The notes: generated by a model not told the origin, from the letters alone. A DNA stretch of 52,995 bases from Pseudomonas sp. MN1F (GCF_009391885.1 NZ_VZII01000022.1:1-52995); one strand, 5' to 3'; shown: positions 11,615 to 20,952, counted from the stretch's first letter. Made by a program: numbers and translations.

Positions 11615-13612
11615 ATGAAGAGTTTGCTTGAACGCCCTGATGACCAAGCCGGGCATGAAGGTCATAGCCATGAGCATGGCGGCATTTTTGGAATGAACAC
11701 AGAGCTGATTTTCGCGCTGATCTGTGGTGCTCTCCTGGGTGCCGGAGCTCTCGCAGGAAAACTTGGCCTGATTGATCGTCTGCCTCTGATTCTGTACGTG
11801 TCGGCCTACGTGTTCGGTGGATGGTTCACCACTAAGGAAGCGGTTACCAACATCCGTCAGAAACGCTTCGAGATCGACTCGCTGATGCTTCTCGCCGCAG
11901 TCGGTGCCGCGAGCATCGGCGCCTGGGCGGAGGGGGCTCTGCTGCTGTTCCTGTTCAGTCTGGGGCATTCCCTTGAAAGCTACGCGATGGGGCGGGCCAA
12001 GAAAGCGATTGAGGCACTGTCCAAGCTCGCACCAGCCACCGCGATCGTACGCAGAGCAAATGGCACGGTGGAGATGCCCGTGGAGCTGCTGGTTCCCGGT
12101 GACGTTGTCATCGTGCGCCCCAATGACCGCCTGCCGGCCGATGGTTTTGTAGTCGTAGGCTCCTCAAGTATCAACCAGGCGCCAGTAACCGGTGAGAGCG
12201 TCCCCGTGGACAAGCAACCTGTTCCTGATGCCGAACTCGCACGCAGCAAGCCAGATGCAGTGGATGCAGCCTCGAAAGTCTTCGCCGGTACCATCAATGG
12301 CGAAACGCTCATCGAGGTTGAGGTAACACGGCGCTCTACGGAGAGTACCTTGGCGCGGGTCATCAAGATGGTCAGTGAAGCCGAAGTCAGGAAGTCACCG
12401 ACCCAGCGATTCACGGACCGCTTCCAACGCATATTCGTCCCGTTGGTTTTACTGCTGGTAGTCGGGCTGCTATTTGCCGGCATTTTCCTTGACGAGCCGT
12501 TCCGTGACTCGTTCTACCGGGCGATGGCCGTACTGGTTGCAGCCAGCCCCTGCGCGCTCGCGATCGCTACACCAAGCGCCATTCTCTCTGGCATCGCCAG
12601 GGCAGCCCGAGGTGGCGTGCTGATCAAGGGCGGTGCGCCACTTGAAGAGCTTGGATCATTGAATGCCATGGCATTCGACAAGACCGGTACCCTGACCGAA
12701 GGGCGCCCACGTATCACCGATGTAATACCCATAGGCGGCACGCAGATCGAGGATCTGCTAAACGTCGCCATCGCTGTGGAGTCGATGAGCGACCATCCGC
12801 TGGCTGCGGCAATTGTGCGTGACGGTGAAGAGATGATTGGCACACGGCGCCGATTCCAAGCCAAGAACATGAGCAACATGATTGGCCGCGGCGTGCGTGC
12901 TGAGCTTGATGGGCAGTTCGTCTGGATTGGCAAGGTCGAGATGTTCGGTACCAATGGTATTCCCGCACTCAGCAAGGCAGCCCTGGAGGCTGCGGAGCGT
13001 CTACGTCAGTCAGGCCGTACCACCATGGTGGTACGGCGTGCTGACAAGGATCTGGGCGCTATCGGGCTATTGGACACACCCCGGGAGGGGGCCAAAGAGG
13101 CACTCCAGAAGCTTAGAGAGATGGGCATCGAACGCATGGTCATGATTTCTGGAGACCACAACCGCGTTGCAGAGGCTGTAGCCAAACAAGTTGGCTTAGA
13201 TGAAGCGTGGGGAGACCTGATGCCGGAAGACAAGGTCAAGGCCATCAAAAACCTGCGCCTTAGCGCCAAGGTGGCCATGGTGGGTGACGGCGTCAATGAT
13301 GCCCCTGCCATGGCCAGTTCGAGCGTTGGTATCGCAATGGGGGCTGCTGGATCTGATGTTGCCCTGGAAACGGCTGATATCGCGCTTATGGCTGACGACA
13401 TCAGGCAACTCCCATTTGCGGTGGGGCTGAGCCGTCACACGCGATCGATCATCCACCAGAATCTGTTCGTCAGCTTGGGGATTGTGGCCATCCTGGTTCC
13501 GTCCACCATCATGGGCTTGAGCATTGGTGCCGCTGTTGCGATCCATGAGGGCTCCACACTGTTGGTCGTCTTCAACGCCTTGCGCCTGTTGGCCTACCGC
13601 AGAAGCACCTGA
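11615..13612 (+). CDS. P1B-4-type divalent-metal ATPase (CadA/CzcP-like)
   Basis: Heavy-metal P-type ATPase of 665 residues. The short N-terminus has a His patch (HEGHSHEH, about 14-21) but no CxxC metal domain. Visible motifs: TGES (192-195), SPC at 311-313 in place of the commoner CPC, phosphorylated D355 in DKTGTLTEG, a DHPLA motif, GDGVNDAPA, and HEGST (644-648) in the last helix. SPC plus HEG(G/S)T is the signature of the P1B-4 group (Co/Zn/Cd; CzcP, CoaT). Annotation pipelines often call it CadA or a Zn ATPase. It probably pumps cytosolic Zn/Co/Cd to the periplasm for CzcCBA. AAGGGA precedes ATG. Confidence 0.92.
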   Translation: MKSLLERPDDQAGHEGHSHEHGGIFGMNTELIFALICGALLGAGALAGKLGLIDRLPLILYVSAYVFGGWFTTKEAVTNIRQKRFEIDSLMLLAAVGAASIGAWAEGALLLFLFSLGHSLESYAMGRAKKAIEALSKLAPATAIVRRANGTVEMPVELLVPGDVVIVRPNDRLPADGFVVVGSSSINQAPVTGESVPVDKQPVPDAELARSKPDAVDAASKVFAGTINGETLIEVEVTRRSTESTLARVIKMVSEAEVRKSPTQRFTDRFQRIFVPLVLLLVVGLLFAGIFLDEPFRDSFYRAMAVLVAASPCALAIATPSAILSGIARAARGGVLIKGGAPLEELGSLNAMAFDKTGTLTEGRPRITDVIPIGGTQIEDLLNVAIAVESMSDHPLAAAIVRDGEEMIGTRRRFQAKNMSNMIGRGVRAELDGQFVWIGKVEMFGTNGIPALSKAALEAAERLRQSGRTTMVVRRADKDLGAIGLLDTPREGAKEALQKLREMGIERMVMISGDHNRVAEAVAKQVGLDEAWGDLMPEDKVKAIKNLRLSAKVAMVGDGVNDAPAMASSSVGIAMGAAGSDVALETADIALMADDIRQLPFAVGLSRHTRSIIHQNLFVSLGIVAILVPSTIMGLSIGAAVAIHEGSTLLVVFNALRLLAYRRST

Positions 13613-13660
13613 TCCCTGAGCTTCAATCATGAAGCTAAGCAGGGAAATGACCTGAAGTAG

Positions 13661-13703
13661 AAGTACGGGTCGTGCGCGATCAGCGCACGACCCGTACTTT
13701 TCT
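13661..13703 (+). terminator. Long-stem terminator after the P1B-4 ATPase
   Basis: A 17-bp perfect stem AAGTACGGGTCGTGCGC (13661-13677) pairs with 13683-13699 across a 5-base loop. A short T-run with TTTTCTCTC follows on the plus strand. It also lies at the 3' end of the convergent gene at 13705. Confidence 0.8.
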
Positions 13704-13704
13704 C

Positions 13705-13929
13705 TCACTCGTCGATCCCGATGCGCTTGAGGCTTTCAAGGGCCTTTCCGCACTCAGGTGAGCCATGCCGTAAGCCGCAGGCCAATGCAGCTTTGAGGCT
13801 CATGACACCGGCTACGAAACCGACTTGATTGCCGACTCCGTGTCCGTCCGCAAATCCCTGATCATACGCAATCTCGACAAGCGCATTGATCGCCGCCAGG
13901 GTGTCCTGTTTGTTTTTACTCTTTTGCAT
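13705..13929 (-). CDS. Hypothetical protein, 74 aa
   Basis: Small soluble protein with a central Gly-rich FADGHGVGNQVGFVAGVMS and two Cys (ACGLRHG, ECGKALE). GGAG lies seven bases before the ATG. It is convergent with the ATPase and shares the long hairpin. I do not recognise the family. The residue mix and ribosome site support a real gene. Confidence 0.6.
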   Translation of the reverse strand: MQKSKNKQDTLAAINALVEIAYDQGFADGHGVGNQVGFVAGVMSLKAALACGLRHGSPECGKALESLKRIGIDE

Positions 13930-14056
13930 ATCTACTCCGCGAGCATTCAGCTCATATCGCTCGGTTAGGTGGCGGCGCCTTCAGGTTTGGGGTGAGCGAA
14001 TCCCGCTCCCATAGCCAATCCCTAACGGGGGGCTCAGCCCGCCACCGTAAGGAAAA

Positions 14057-15082
14057 TCAGCTATTGAGAGCAGATGACTCGTTTTGGTCACCCGTGCTGC
14101 TCGCCTCACCGCATTGGCACTGAGTGGGTACATCCGGGTAGTCGCTGTGATTCTCAATGAACAGCGTTCGGCAGGTTTCGCACCCATAGATCCGGGGCAG
14201 GGATTTAAGGCCGCTCGGAAGCACGTCACTCAGAGGCTCGTTATGCCAAGGAGCCCCGTCAAGGATTCTTGAACGCAGGATGTTTCCCAGGCGCCAGGTG
14301 TCACTTTGTGCGCGCCAGGACCACATCGGCGCAGAAAGCGAATACTGGATGAAGGTCTCTTGTGACTGCCTGGATAGCGGGTACTTGGGGCGGGTCCAGC
14401 CGGAATCGATGATGCTGAACCCCATGCCCATTTCTGCGCTCGGGTGGGTCTTTTCACCAAAGAAACGGTCATGCGTCGCTGGAGCCGTCGCATGATGGTC
14501 AGTCGGTGGGAATACCCACAGATAACACTCATCCCGGTTGACCATGCTGATGAGCTCGCTTGGCCCCCGCATGGGGGAATTTGCAGCCAGGGCGAAGCGA
14601 TCCTTCCACGACATTTTGGGAGGCGGCGCAATACCAGCAGCGATGGCCAACGTGGCAGTCTTGGGGACGAAGCGATCGCCTAGCTCGTTCAGATCCAGGT
14701 TCTTGCAGAGAGCCTTGAAGGCCTTTTTGCGAGTCTTCGAGCTGAAGGAGGGGTCAAGGAGCAGGCGAACCTGGTTCACGCCGATTCCCGCAGTTCGTAG
14801 CACCTCAATGACTTCTTCAGCCACACCGACTGCTTGAAGATCGGTCAATCCTAAGCACGTTTTCGCCCGCTCGACCGCCGCGTAGAGGTTGTACTGCCGT
14901 GTCTCGTTGTCACGACAGACCTGAATTGGCAGCTTGTCTTGGATGGCAACTTGCGGTGCAACGGAGCCGATGGCCGCGTGGAACAGCTGGTGGAGGTGCA
15001 GATGAGAGTACGGGCGGCCAGAAGCCGAGAACGAGGCGTGCAGCTGAGCAGCGAGAGGTTGAAGCAGCTTTTTTGCAGACAT
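14057..15082 (-). CDS. Hypothetical protein with C-terminal Cys-rich finger
   Basis: The 341-residue cytoplasmic protein has GGGGA six bases before its ATG. The N-terminal third is helical (LLQPLAAQLHASFSASGRPY, and a His-rich HLHLHQLFHAA). The C-terminal part contains CETCRTLFIEN..PTQCQCGE, four Cys in two pairs that could form a zinc ribbon. I do not recognise a catalytic motif or named family. It lies downstream (same strand) of the OprO/P porin, but about 300 bp and a hairpin separate them. Probably an independent accessory gene. Confidence 0.7.
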   Translation of the reverse strand: MSAKKLLQPLAAQLHASFSASGRPYSHLHLHQLFHAAIGSVAPQVAIQDKLPIQVCRDNETRQYNLYAAVERAKTCLGLTDLQAVGVAEEVIEVLRTAGIGVNQVRLLLDPSFSSKTRKKAFKALCKNLDLNELGDRFVPKTATLAIAAGIAPPPKMSWKDRFALAANSPMRGPSELISMVNRDECYLWVFPPTDHHATAPATHDRFFGEKTHPSAEMGMGFSIIDSGWTRPKYPLSRQSQETFIQYSLSAPMWSWRAQSDTWRLGNILRSRILDGAPWHNEPLSDVLPSGLKSLPRIYGCETCRTLFIENHSDYPDVPTQCQCGEASSTGDQNESSALNS

Positions 15083-15322
15083 GACTATCCCCTAATGAGC
15101 GACGTTGGGGTAGCTGCGCTTGTAGGGCCGTTAGACGCGAAGCTGGACGTCGAATCAGGTTCAATCATGAATAGGAGTCAGGTTTGATTTGCTTGCACGG
15201 CCACCATGCAAAGCCCGACGCGGCAATCACATCAGATTCGCCGAGCTTTGGCAAGAGCGGTCATCGGTAAGCGAAAGCAGGTAGGAGGAGGGCGCTCCAT
15301 GCTTGATCACCTCCAGAAACAG
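15083..15322. other. Intergenic stretch without supported gene
   Basis: About 240 bp between the hypothetical gene and the porin terminator. It must hold the promoter of the minus-strand gene at 15082. Short plus-strand frames here run into the antisense of the porin and show no ribosome site. I see no repeat or metal-type box. Confidence 0.5.
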
Positions 15323-15357
15323 GAAAGCCGGAAGCACGTTGAGCGCTTCCGGCTTTC
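15323..15357 (-). terminator. Hairpin at the end of the OprO/P-like gene
   Basis: A 13-bp stem GAAAGCCGGAAGC/GCTTCCGGCTTTC with a 9-base loop lies 24 bases after the porin stop. The tail on the minus strand (CTGTTTCTGG) is a weak T-run. Probable terminator. Confidence 0.6.
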
Positions 15358-15380
15358 TCACGTCAGACTGATGAGAGGGA

Positions 15381-16688
15381 TCAGAAGACGTATTGCAGGC
15401 GGGTCACGATGGCATTGCCGCTGTCGTCGCCCACGGTGTTCTCGTTGTTGTCGGTGCGCACGTTGATGTAGTTGGCACTGACTTTCACCGCCTCGTTGAC
15501 GTACCAGTTCACACCCACCGTGTGGCTCTTGGCCTTGCGCTCGTTCGATTGGTCCGCCGCGGTGACCAGGTTGCCGTCTTCGACCTTGATATCGTCAAAG
15601 CGGTAGAAGACTTCCCAGGCCCCCAGTTCCTTGTTCTCTGGTTTGATAGTGTCGAACTTGGCACCATCGAGCTTGTAGATACGCGGCTCGCCGGTCAGGG
15701 TGTAAGCCATCTGGGCGTAGTAACCGGAGGCCTTCATGTCGTTGTTGGCCTGGTCAGCTTTCAGCTTGCGGCGAAGGTATTCCGCTTGAACCGAGAACGG
15801 GCCGGTGGCCCAGGCACCTTCGAGACCCCAGACCGAGTCGTCCTTCCACAGGCCATCTTGTGCAGCAGCACCGCCAAACAGCATGCGGTTGCCGTTGGTG
15901 CCGGCATCGCCGCCGCCATTGGTATCTACACCGCGGACGCCCAGACGCGAACGAATCCGGGTATCGACCGCACTGTTTTTGAGGTCGCGGTAAGCGTACT
16001 GAGCACCGACGTGCAGGACGTTGCCATCACTGTGCAGCGGTGCGAACACGCCACGTACGTTGTAGCGCTTGGTGCTGTCGCCATCCGAGTTGTTATTGGT
16101 TTCGCTGAAAACGCTACCGGAAACATAAGCCATGTCAGCGATGGTGCTGGTGGCTTGAACACCCATGCCGGCGTTGTCGTTGATCCAGTCCGCCAGGTCG
16201 TACGAGAGGTTCCGCTCCATGGCGGTGGTCCACTTCGAACTGGTGGCTTTCTCAAGACCGAAGTCGGTGTAGAAACGGCCAAAGCGCAGTTGCACCGGCT
16301 TGAAACCCGTGTAGGTCAGGCTGGCTTCGTCGAAGTAGCCGTCGGAGTCGTTGCCCGTGTTGCGGGAAAGGTCGTAGTTGAGCTGATACTTCCAGTCGCG
16401 GTACAGCACGCCACCGAGCTCAAGGTAGGCGCGACGGAAGTAGCCTGCGTCAGCGGTATCGCCATTCTTGGTGAAGACACCATCGAAACGGCCGTAGTCG
16501 GCCTGAACTCGGCCGCCCAGTTTGAAACTGAATTCCTTGTCAGAAGTCGATACTTCAAGACCGCCCTTGGTCTTCAGAACGATGTCAGCTCCGTCAGTGG
16601 TTACTGTTCCGGAGAATGCTTGCGAGGAAAATGTGCCTATTATTGCGGCAGCCAACAGCTTTTCCCGCATGTTCGAAGAACGGATCAT
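15381..16688 (-). CDS. OprO/OprP-family outer-membrane porin
   Basis: The 435-residue protein has a signal peptide ending SSQAFSG. GAGAGG lies seven bases before ATG 16688. The sequence is the phosphate-selective porin family (PF07396): [20 protein letters not shown] then [50 protein letters not shown], and final strand IVTRLQYVF ending in Phe, as outer-membrane proteins need. P. aeruginosa OprP and OprO pass phosphate and polyphosphate. Specificity here is uncertain. Family members beside metal genes may affect metal uptake, but no metal-type box was found in its 210-bp upstream region. Confidence 0.9.
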   Translation of the reverse strand: MIRSSNMREKLLAAAIIGTFSSQAFSGTVTTDGADIVLKTKGGLEVSTSDKEFSFKLGGRVQADYGRFDGVFTKNGDTADAGYFRRAYLELGGVLYRDWKYQLNYDLSRNTGNDSDGYFDEASLTYTGFKPVQLRFGRFYTDFGLEKATSSKWTTAMERNLSYDLADWINDNAGMGVQATSTIADMAYVSGSVFSETNNNSDGDSTKRYNVRGVFAPLHSDGNVLHVGAQYAYRDLKNSAVDTRIRSRLGVRGVDTNGGGDAGTNGNRMLFGGAAAQDGLWKDDSVWGLEGAWATGPFSVQAEYLRRKLKADQANNDMKASGYYAQMAYTLTGEPRIYKLDGAKFDTIKPENKELGAWEVFYRFDDIKVEDGNLVTAADQSNERKAKSHTVGVNWYVNEAVKVSANYINVRTDNNENTVGDDSGNAIVTRLQYVF

Positions 16689-16898
16689 TGCTTGCCTCTC
16701 GTATGTTAAGTGCTTAGCTACCGACGTTATATTTCGCCCTGCGCCGGCCTAAATTTATCTTGCAGATGGGAGCAGGCCACGGTTGTCACCCGCTGTAACA
16801 AGATGCCTTTGTTCTAAGCACTCTGACTAGGTTGCAAGCGAATATGACAGTTGTGTTTCTGTAGTGTTAACGGAGGAGTTTGAAACCTAACAAAACTG

Positions 16899-17867
16899 TT
16901 ACCGAACAAGCCAGTCCTTCTTATCAAAGAAGCTCTTCTTGATCAATCTTCGAATTTCCAAAACCTGCGGATTGCGGACAAGCTTCGTTTTGATAACAAG
17001 ATAGACATCTTTCTCCTCCAGGTCGTCCAGGAAACCCGGCACGGGTAGGATATTTCTCTCCAGTTTTCGGCTGTAGTCGGGCAGCACTCCAATACACGCA
17101 CCGCCAACGACAAGGCCTCGTGATAGGTTGTAGCTCTTGACCCGAGTGGTACCGCCCTGATGCTCAGCCATTATCGATGCCCACTTTCGTGAGCCCGCCA
17201 AGATCTCTTCATCCCAAGGGACAACGAGCATGAAGTTGTGCAAATCCAAGCTCTCCACTGGAAGGGTGACGCTTCTTGAATAGCGGCTGGAAATGAACAG
17301 GGCGTGCCCAATCCGGCCAAGCCTTTCAAACCTATACGTAGGATGGCGATCAAGCGCGCCTTTATCATCTGGGCTCACCAAAGCGATACCCACATCGACT
17401 TCACACTCAGAAAGCATCTGCGTTGTGCATTCTGAATGGATTTCCAGCTGCATTTCGGCATGATCACGCACGTAGGCGACTAGATCGCGGTTTACGATGT
17501 CGTTCAGCACTGGCTCTGTGATCGCGATGGTAAGCCTGGGGACTTCCTTTTCACCGGACTTGCCAAGGCCGTCTGGGCCGAAGAGCTGGCACAGGTAATG
17601 GCTGACCCTCTCGCCTGTGCGGGTCAGGGCAAGCTTGTTGTGTTTGTAGACAAACACGGGAGCACCAATGTGCTCTTCCAGTTTCTCCAAGCGTTTCCGC
17701 AGGCCTACCACTGGCACATTGAGCCCTCGGGCAGCCTGTTTGAAACTGGCACAACGTGCTGTTGCGAAAAACTCTACGGCCAGCTGATCATCAATTGGCA
17801 AATCATCCAATATGTCAGGGCTGTAAGGAACAACGCTGCTTGTATATGTTTCATTTTGTGTAACCAT
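16899..17867 (-). CDS. LysR-type transcriptional regulator
   Basis: The 322-residue protein has an N-terminal helix-turn-helix at about 28-88 (VEFFATARCASFKQAARGL then KRLEKLEEHIGAPVF) and a periplasmic-binding-like effector domain from about 105 to 300. An AAGGGGG site precedes the ATG at 17867. The N-terminus has about 25 extra residues before the usual LysR start. It is divergent from gtrA, sharing the promoter region, and upstream of the OprO/P porin in the same direction. Either could be its target. The effector is unknown. Confidence 0.9.
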   Translation of the reverse strand: MVTQNETYTSSVVPYSPDILDDLPIDDQLAVEFFATARCASFKQAARGLNVPVVGLRKRLEKLEEHIGAPVFVYKHNKLALTRTGERVSHYLCQLFGPDGLGKSGEKEVPRLTIAITEPVLNDIVNRDLVAYVRDHAEMQLEIHSECTTQMLSECEVDVGIALVSPDDKGALDRHPTYRFERLGRIGHALFISSRYSRSVTLPVESLDLHNFMLVVPWDEEILAGSRKWASIMAEHQGGTTRVKSYNLSRGLVVGGACIGVLPDYSRKLERNILPVPGFLDDLEEKDVYLVIKTKLVRNPQVLEIRRLIKKSFFDKKDWLVR

Positions 17868-17923
17868 TAGGTCCCCCTTAATTCGGGGAATCTATCTCAA
17901 TGCCACCCGGTGTTTCCTTATCT

Positions 17924-17961
17924 TGTCAACATTGTAATCCACGGGTCATGCATGCGTTATC
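17924..17961 (+). promoter_or_regulatory. Metal-type promoter P1 of the gtrA operon
   Basis: TGTCAACATTGTAAT (17924-17938) plus 17 bp plus GTTATC (17956-17961). It is almost the same as the eptA promoter at 27346: both have CATTGTAATCC, GGTCAT in the spacer, and GTTATC. It may be read in addition to P2. Confidence 0.65.
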
Positions 17962-17973
17962 GGAAGGCTTTTA

Positions 17974-18011
17974 TTTCGAAAGCGTAATTTTCAGGCAATC
18001 CCTCTGATATT
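17974..18011 (+). promoter_or_regulatory. Possible second metal-type promoter P2 of the gtrA operon
   Basis: AAAGCGTAATTTTC (core GTAAT 17984-17988) plus 17 bp plus GATATT (18006-18011). Spacer end CCCTCTGATA is shared with the czcC promoter. The left half of the box is degenerate. Confidence 0.45.
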
Positions 18012-18085
18012 GTAGCGTGCTAGCCTAGTGCGCCGACTTGTTACTTACCATATATAGATTCGGCTAATTACGCATTTACATTTAG

Positions 18086-18101
18086 TTCACTATTTTTTCA
18101 C
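18086..18101 (+). promoter_or_regulatory. ColR-binding-site match upstream of gtrA
   Basis: TTCACTATTTTTTCAC fits every position of the P. putida ColR consensus as I remember it: (T/C)(T/C)NA(C/G)NN(T/C)TTTTT(C/G)AC. ColRS is known to respond to excess Zn, Fe, Mn and Cd and to control lipid A/LPS-modifying genes, including a GtrA-glycosyltransferase operon in P. putida. The site lies 24 bases before the ATG, which is close for an activator, so the start site or exact role remains open. Confidence 0.55.
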
Positions 18102-18124
18102 CTTTGCCTCCATAGGCTTTGGGC

Positions 18125-18544
18125 ATGGAAAATCAAACCCCACCTCTTACTACCTTACTGATTCGTTATCTGGGGATCGGCTTCATAGCAACGGGAGTCC
18201 ATTATGCGGTGTTCCTATTGCTGGTTACGACAGAATTCGTTACTCCGTTACTGGCCAGTATCTGTGGCGGCATGGTTGGCGCAATCGCGAGCTTCATTGG
18301 AAATAGGGCGCTCTGTTTTGTGGCAGATGGCTCTCGTAAGTTTCAGCCTGTCAGGTTTGCACTGGTCGCGTTAACCACAAACTTCGGCAATGGCGTGGGT
18401 ATGTGGTTCCTCATCAAGTCGAATCTGTCACCGCTCATCTCCCAAGTCGTAGTGACCTTAAGCCTCACTGCACTTGGATTCATTGCACATCGTTTTTGGA
18501 CATTCAATCATGCAGACATTACATCGCTTTCCCGAGCGCCCTGA
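18125..18544 (+). CDS. GtrA-family membrane protein
   Basis: The 139-residue protein has four predicted helices (about 12-30, 37-58, 73-95, 105-127) and the GtrA pattern (PF04138): LIRYLGIGFIATGVHYAVF, GAIASFIGNRALCF, and C-terminal FIAHRFWTF. GtrA-type proteins are thought to flip polyprenyl-phosphate sugars made by the adjacent glycosyltransferase. I start at ATG 18125; the frame also allows TTG 18119. It overlaps the next gene by 35 bases, so translation is probably coupled. Promoters P1/P2 and a ColR-like site lie upstream. Confidence 0.88.
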   Translation: MENQTPPLTTLLIRYLGIGFIATGVHYAVFLLLVTTEFVTPLLASICGGMVGAIASFIGNRALCFVADGSRKFQPVRFALVALTTNFGNGVGMWFLIKSNLSPLISQVVVTLSLTALGFIAHRFWTFNHADITSLSRAP

Positions 18545-19493
18545 TCCCTTGTTAACCATCGTGGTCCCTTGCTTCCAGGAAGAGGAAACCATCCCCGAGT
18601 TCCACCAGCGAATCACCCGCGTGGTGAAGCGCTTACCCGTCTCCTGCGAAATCCTCTATGTCGACGACGGCAGTAATGACCGGACGGCCGACATTCTTCG
18701 CCACTATCAGGATGGGTCATCTGTACGTTGCCTGTCCCTGAGTCGCAACTTCGGCAAAGAGGCTGCACTGAGCGCCGGGATAGACCATGCCCGTGGCAGT
18801 GCGCTGATCTTCATTGATGTCGACCTGCAGGATCCACCAGAGCTCATCGCGGCCATGGTGGACTACTGGCAACGCGGCTACGACGTGGTGAACATGCAGC
18901 GCAACCTGAGAATCGGTGATTCGTGGTTCAAGCGCATGAGTGCCCGGGCTTACTACTGGGTCATGCAGCGCCTGGTGGAGAAGGTGGACATGCCGGCCGA
19001 TGTCAGCGATTTCCGATTGATTGGGCCTGCGCCGCTGGCAGCCCTGCGGGCCCTGGATGAACGCTCCAGGATTCTCAAAGGCATGATCGGCTGGGTAGGC
19101 TTTCGTACCATCGAACTGCCCTACAATCGCACTGTTCGCCATGCCGGGAGCACCAAATGGAATGCAGCTGGCCTGTTCAATCTGGCCATCGAGAGCATCG
19201 TCAGCTTCTCTCGCAAACCACTGCGCATTTTCAGCCTCATCAGTTTCGGTCTTTTCGTCTCCAGCATCTGCTACATGCTTGCGTCGCTTGTGGCAGGCAG
19301 TTTCGACATCCATCACCTGATCGTCGGAATGGCTTCATTCATGTGCGTCGGTGTCGCCATGGTGGGGGAGTACCTGGGCGTGACACTCGCGGAAGTGAAG
19401 CGCCGGCCTCTCTATTTCCTGAAGCACAGCAACAAGGCAGATCCCGTGTCACTCCACCCTTCGATGGCTTCGATCGAGGGTAAGAAATGCTGA
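18510..19493 (+). CDS. Polyprenyl-phosphate glycosyltransferase (GT2, GtrB/ArnC-like)
   Basis: The 327-residue protein starts at ATG 18510; an upstream TTG start at 18474 is less likely. The GT2 domain (about 14-235) shows LTIVVPCFQEEETIPEF, YVDDGSNDRT and the metal-binding IDVDLQDPPEL. Two C-terminal membrane helices (about 238-260, 270-292) are typical of bactoprenol glucosyltransferases and ArnC. It attaches a sugar from a nucleotide donor to undecaprenyl phosphate on the cytoplasmic side. GtrA and the GT39 enzyme flank it (35-bp and 7-bp overlaps), giving a complete flip-and-transfer set. Confidence 0.9.
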   Translation: MQTLHRFPERPDPLLTIVVPCFQEEETIPEFHQRITRVVKRLPVSCEILYVDDGSNDRTADILRHYQDGSSVRCLSLSRNFGKEAALSAGIDHARGSALIFIDVDLQDPPELIAAMVDYWQRGYDVVNMQRNLRIGDSWFKRMSARAYYWVMQRLVEKVDMPADVSDFRLIGPAPLAALRALDERSRILKGMIGWVGFRTIELPYNRTVRHAGSTKWNAAGLFNLAIESIVSFSRKPLRIFSLISFGLFVSSICYMLASLVAGSFDIHHLIVGMASFMCVGVAMVGEYLGVTLAEVKRRPLYFLKHSNKADPVSLHPSMASIEGKKC

Positions 19494-20941
19494 ACCTGAA
19501 GAACGAGAGGACGCTGTGGTGGGTCCTGGGTTCGATTTTGCTATTGCGTTTGGTGGGGCTGGGCATCTACCCGCTGATGGACACATCTGAGGCCCGTTAC
19601 GCTGAAATGGCTCGCAAGATGGTCGAGTTGAATGACTGGATCACGCCCATGTTCGACTACGGGGTACCGTTCTGGGGCAAGCCTCCGTTGTCCTTCTGGA
19701 CCCAGGCCGCGAGCATGACGGTCTTCGGCGTTAACGAGTTCGCTGCGCGCTTCCCAGCGTGGCTACTCCACCTGGCAAGCTGTTTCATCATCATCAAACT
19801 CGGCACGCAGCAGATTTCTCGTAACGCCGGCATCTGGGCTGCCATTATTTTTTCCAGCACCACACTTGGCCTGGTCTCCAGCGGTGTTGTGCTGACTGAC
19901 CCTGTTTTGTCGTTCTCGATTCTGCTGGCCAGCTACGGTTTCTGGCGTTGGATGAAGTGCGCCAGCAAGGCGGATGCCTACCTGATGTTCGCAGGTCTCG
20001 GGCTGGGCTTGCTTGCCAAAGGGCCGCTGACCCTGGTGCTTATGGGGGCGCCGGCATTCGCCTGGTTCGTTATCTACAAGGAATGGGGACGGGTACTGAG
20101 GCTTCCCTGGATTAGCGGCCTTGTACTCATGTTCGGTATATCCGTGCCATGGTATGTCGCGGCCGAGATGAAAACGCCCGGCTTCATGGAGTACTTCTTC
20201 GTTGGTGAGCACTGGAGCCGCTACGTCGTCAGTAACTGGGCAGGGGACCTCTATGGTAGTGCTCATGCCAAGCCGTACGGCAGCATCTGGATCCAGCTCG
20301 GATTGTCGCTACTGCCATGGGCCTTGTTTCTACCACTGTTGATCCGCAAGCGTGGATCGATGCAGCGCTTCAAAGCCTACCTCTGGCTGTGGGCCTTGGC
20401 GACACCGGTCTTCTTCACATTTGCAGGCAACATTCTGTGGACCTACCTGCTACCCGCGCTGCCAGCGTGGGCATTGCTGCTGTCTGCACGGGTCAGCGAA
20501 GTTGGCCCGAAGACCACCTGGGCTGCCGCTGCGAGCGCATTGGTGTTGCCAATCATCGGTGCGGGCATCATCTACGCCGGGGTACTAGAGGAGCGCCCTC
20601 AGAATCAGCGGGATGTGGTTCAAGCCTGGCTCAATGTGCAGTCTGCTCATTCCGCTCCCCTGATCTATCCTGGCCGCCGCTCATACTCGTCGGAGTTTTA
20701 CAGCAGCGGGAAGTCCGAGAACATCAAGGATCCTGCCAAGTGGCCGCGGGATGGCTCGTTCTATCTGTCCAGGCGCTTGCGAGACAGCAAGGATGGTCTG
20801 CCCGCTGATCTAGCTTGCACATCGATCACCGAAGCGAACGCCAGCCAGCTCCTGCTGTGCCATTGGAAACGCCCCGCACAAGGTGCCGAGGGTCTGGCCG
20901 GAGAAAGCAATGCGGAAACGCCTCGCAAGAACGAAGGCTAA
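19487..20941 (+). CDS. ArnT/PMT-like membrane glycosyltransferase (GT39)
   Basis: The 484-residue polytopic protein has about eleven helices in its first 370 residues. The conserved luminal acidic site is present in LMDTSEARYAEMARKM, with FWGKPPLSFWTQA following, as in ArnT-type enzymes that use polyprenyl-phosphate sugars. A soluble C-terminal domain (about 375-484) is Ser- and Arg-rich. It probably transfers the sugar made by the preceding gene to lipid A, LPS core or another surface acceptor in the periplasm. Start overlaps the GT2 stop. A bidirectional terminator follows after 11 bases. The sugar and acceptor are not predictable. Confidence 0.87.
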   Translation: MLNLKNERTLWWVLGSILLLRLVGLGIYPLMDTSEARYAEMARKMVELNDWITPMFDYGVPFWGKPPLSFWTQAASMTVFGVNEFAARFPAWLLHLASCFIIIKLGTQQISRNAGIWAAIIFSSTTLGLVSSGVVLTDPVLSFSILLASYGFWRWMKCASKADAYLMFAGLGLGLLAKGPLTLVLMGAPAFAWFVIYKEWGRVLRLPWISGLVLMFGISVPWYVAAEMKTPGFMEYFFVGEHWSRYVVSNWAGDLYGSAHAKPYGSIWIQLGLSLLPWALFLPLLIRKRGSMQRFKAYLWLWALATPVFFTFAGNILWTYLLPALPAWALLLSARVSEVGPKTTWAAAASALVLPIIGAGIIYAGVLEERPQNQRDVVQAWLNVQSAHSAPLIYPGRRSYSSEFYSSGKSENIKDPAKWPRDGSFYLSRRLRDSKDGLPADLACTSITEANASQLLLCHWKRPAQGAEGLAGESNAETPRKNEG

Positions 20942-20952
20942 ATTCCAAGCAC

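Noticed and set aside
15393..16709. A 438-codon plus-strand frame opposite the OprO/P porin
   Set aside because: It mirrors the porin over its whole length, is Val/Ala-rich without structure, and the porin has a signal peptide, ribosome site and terminal Phe.
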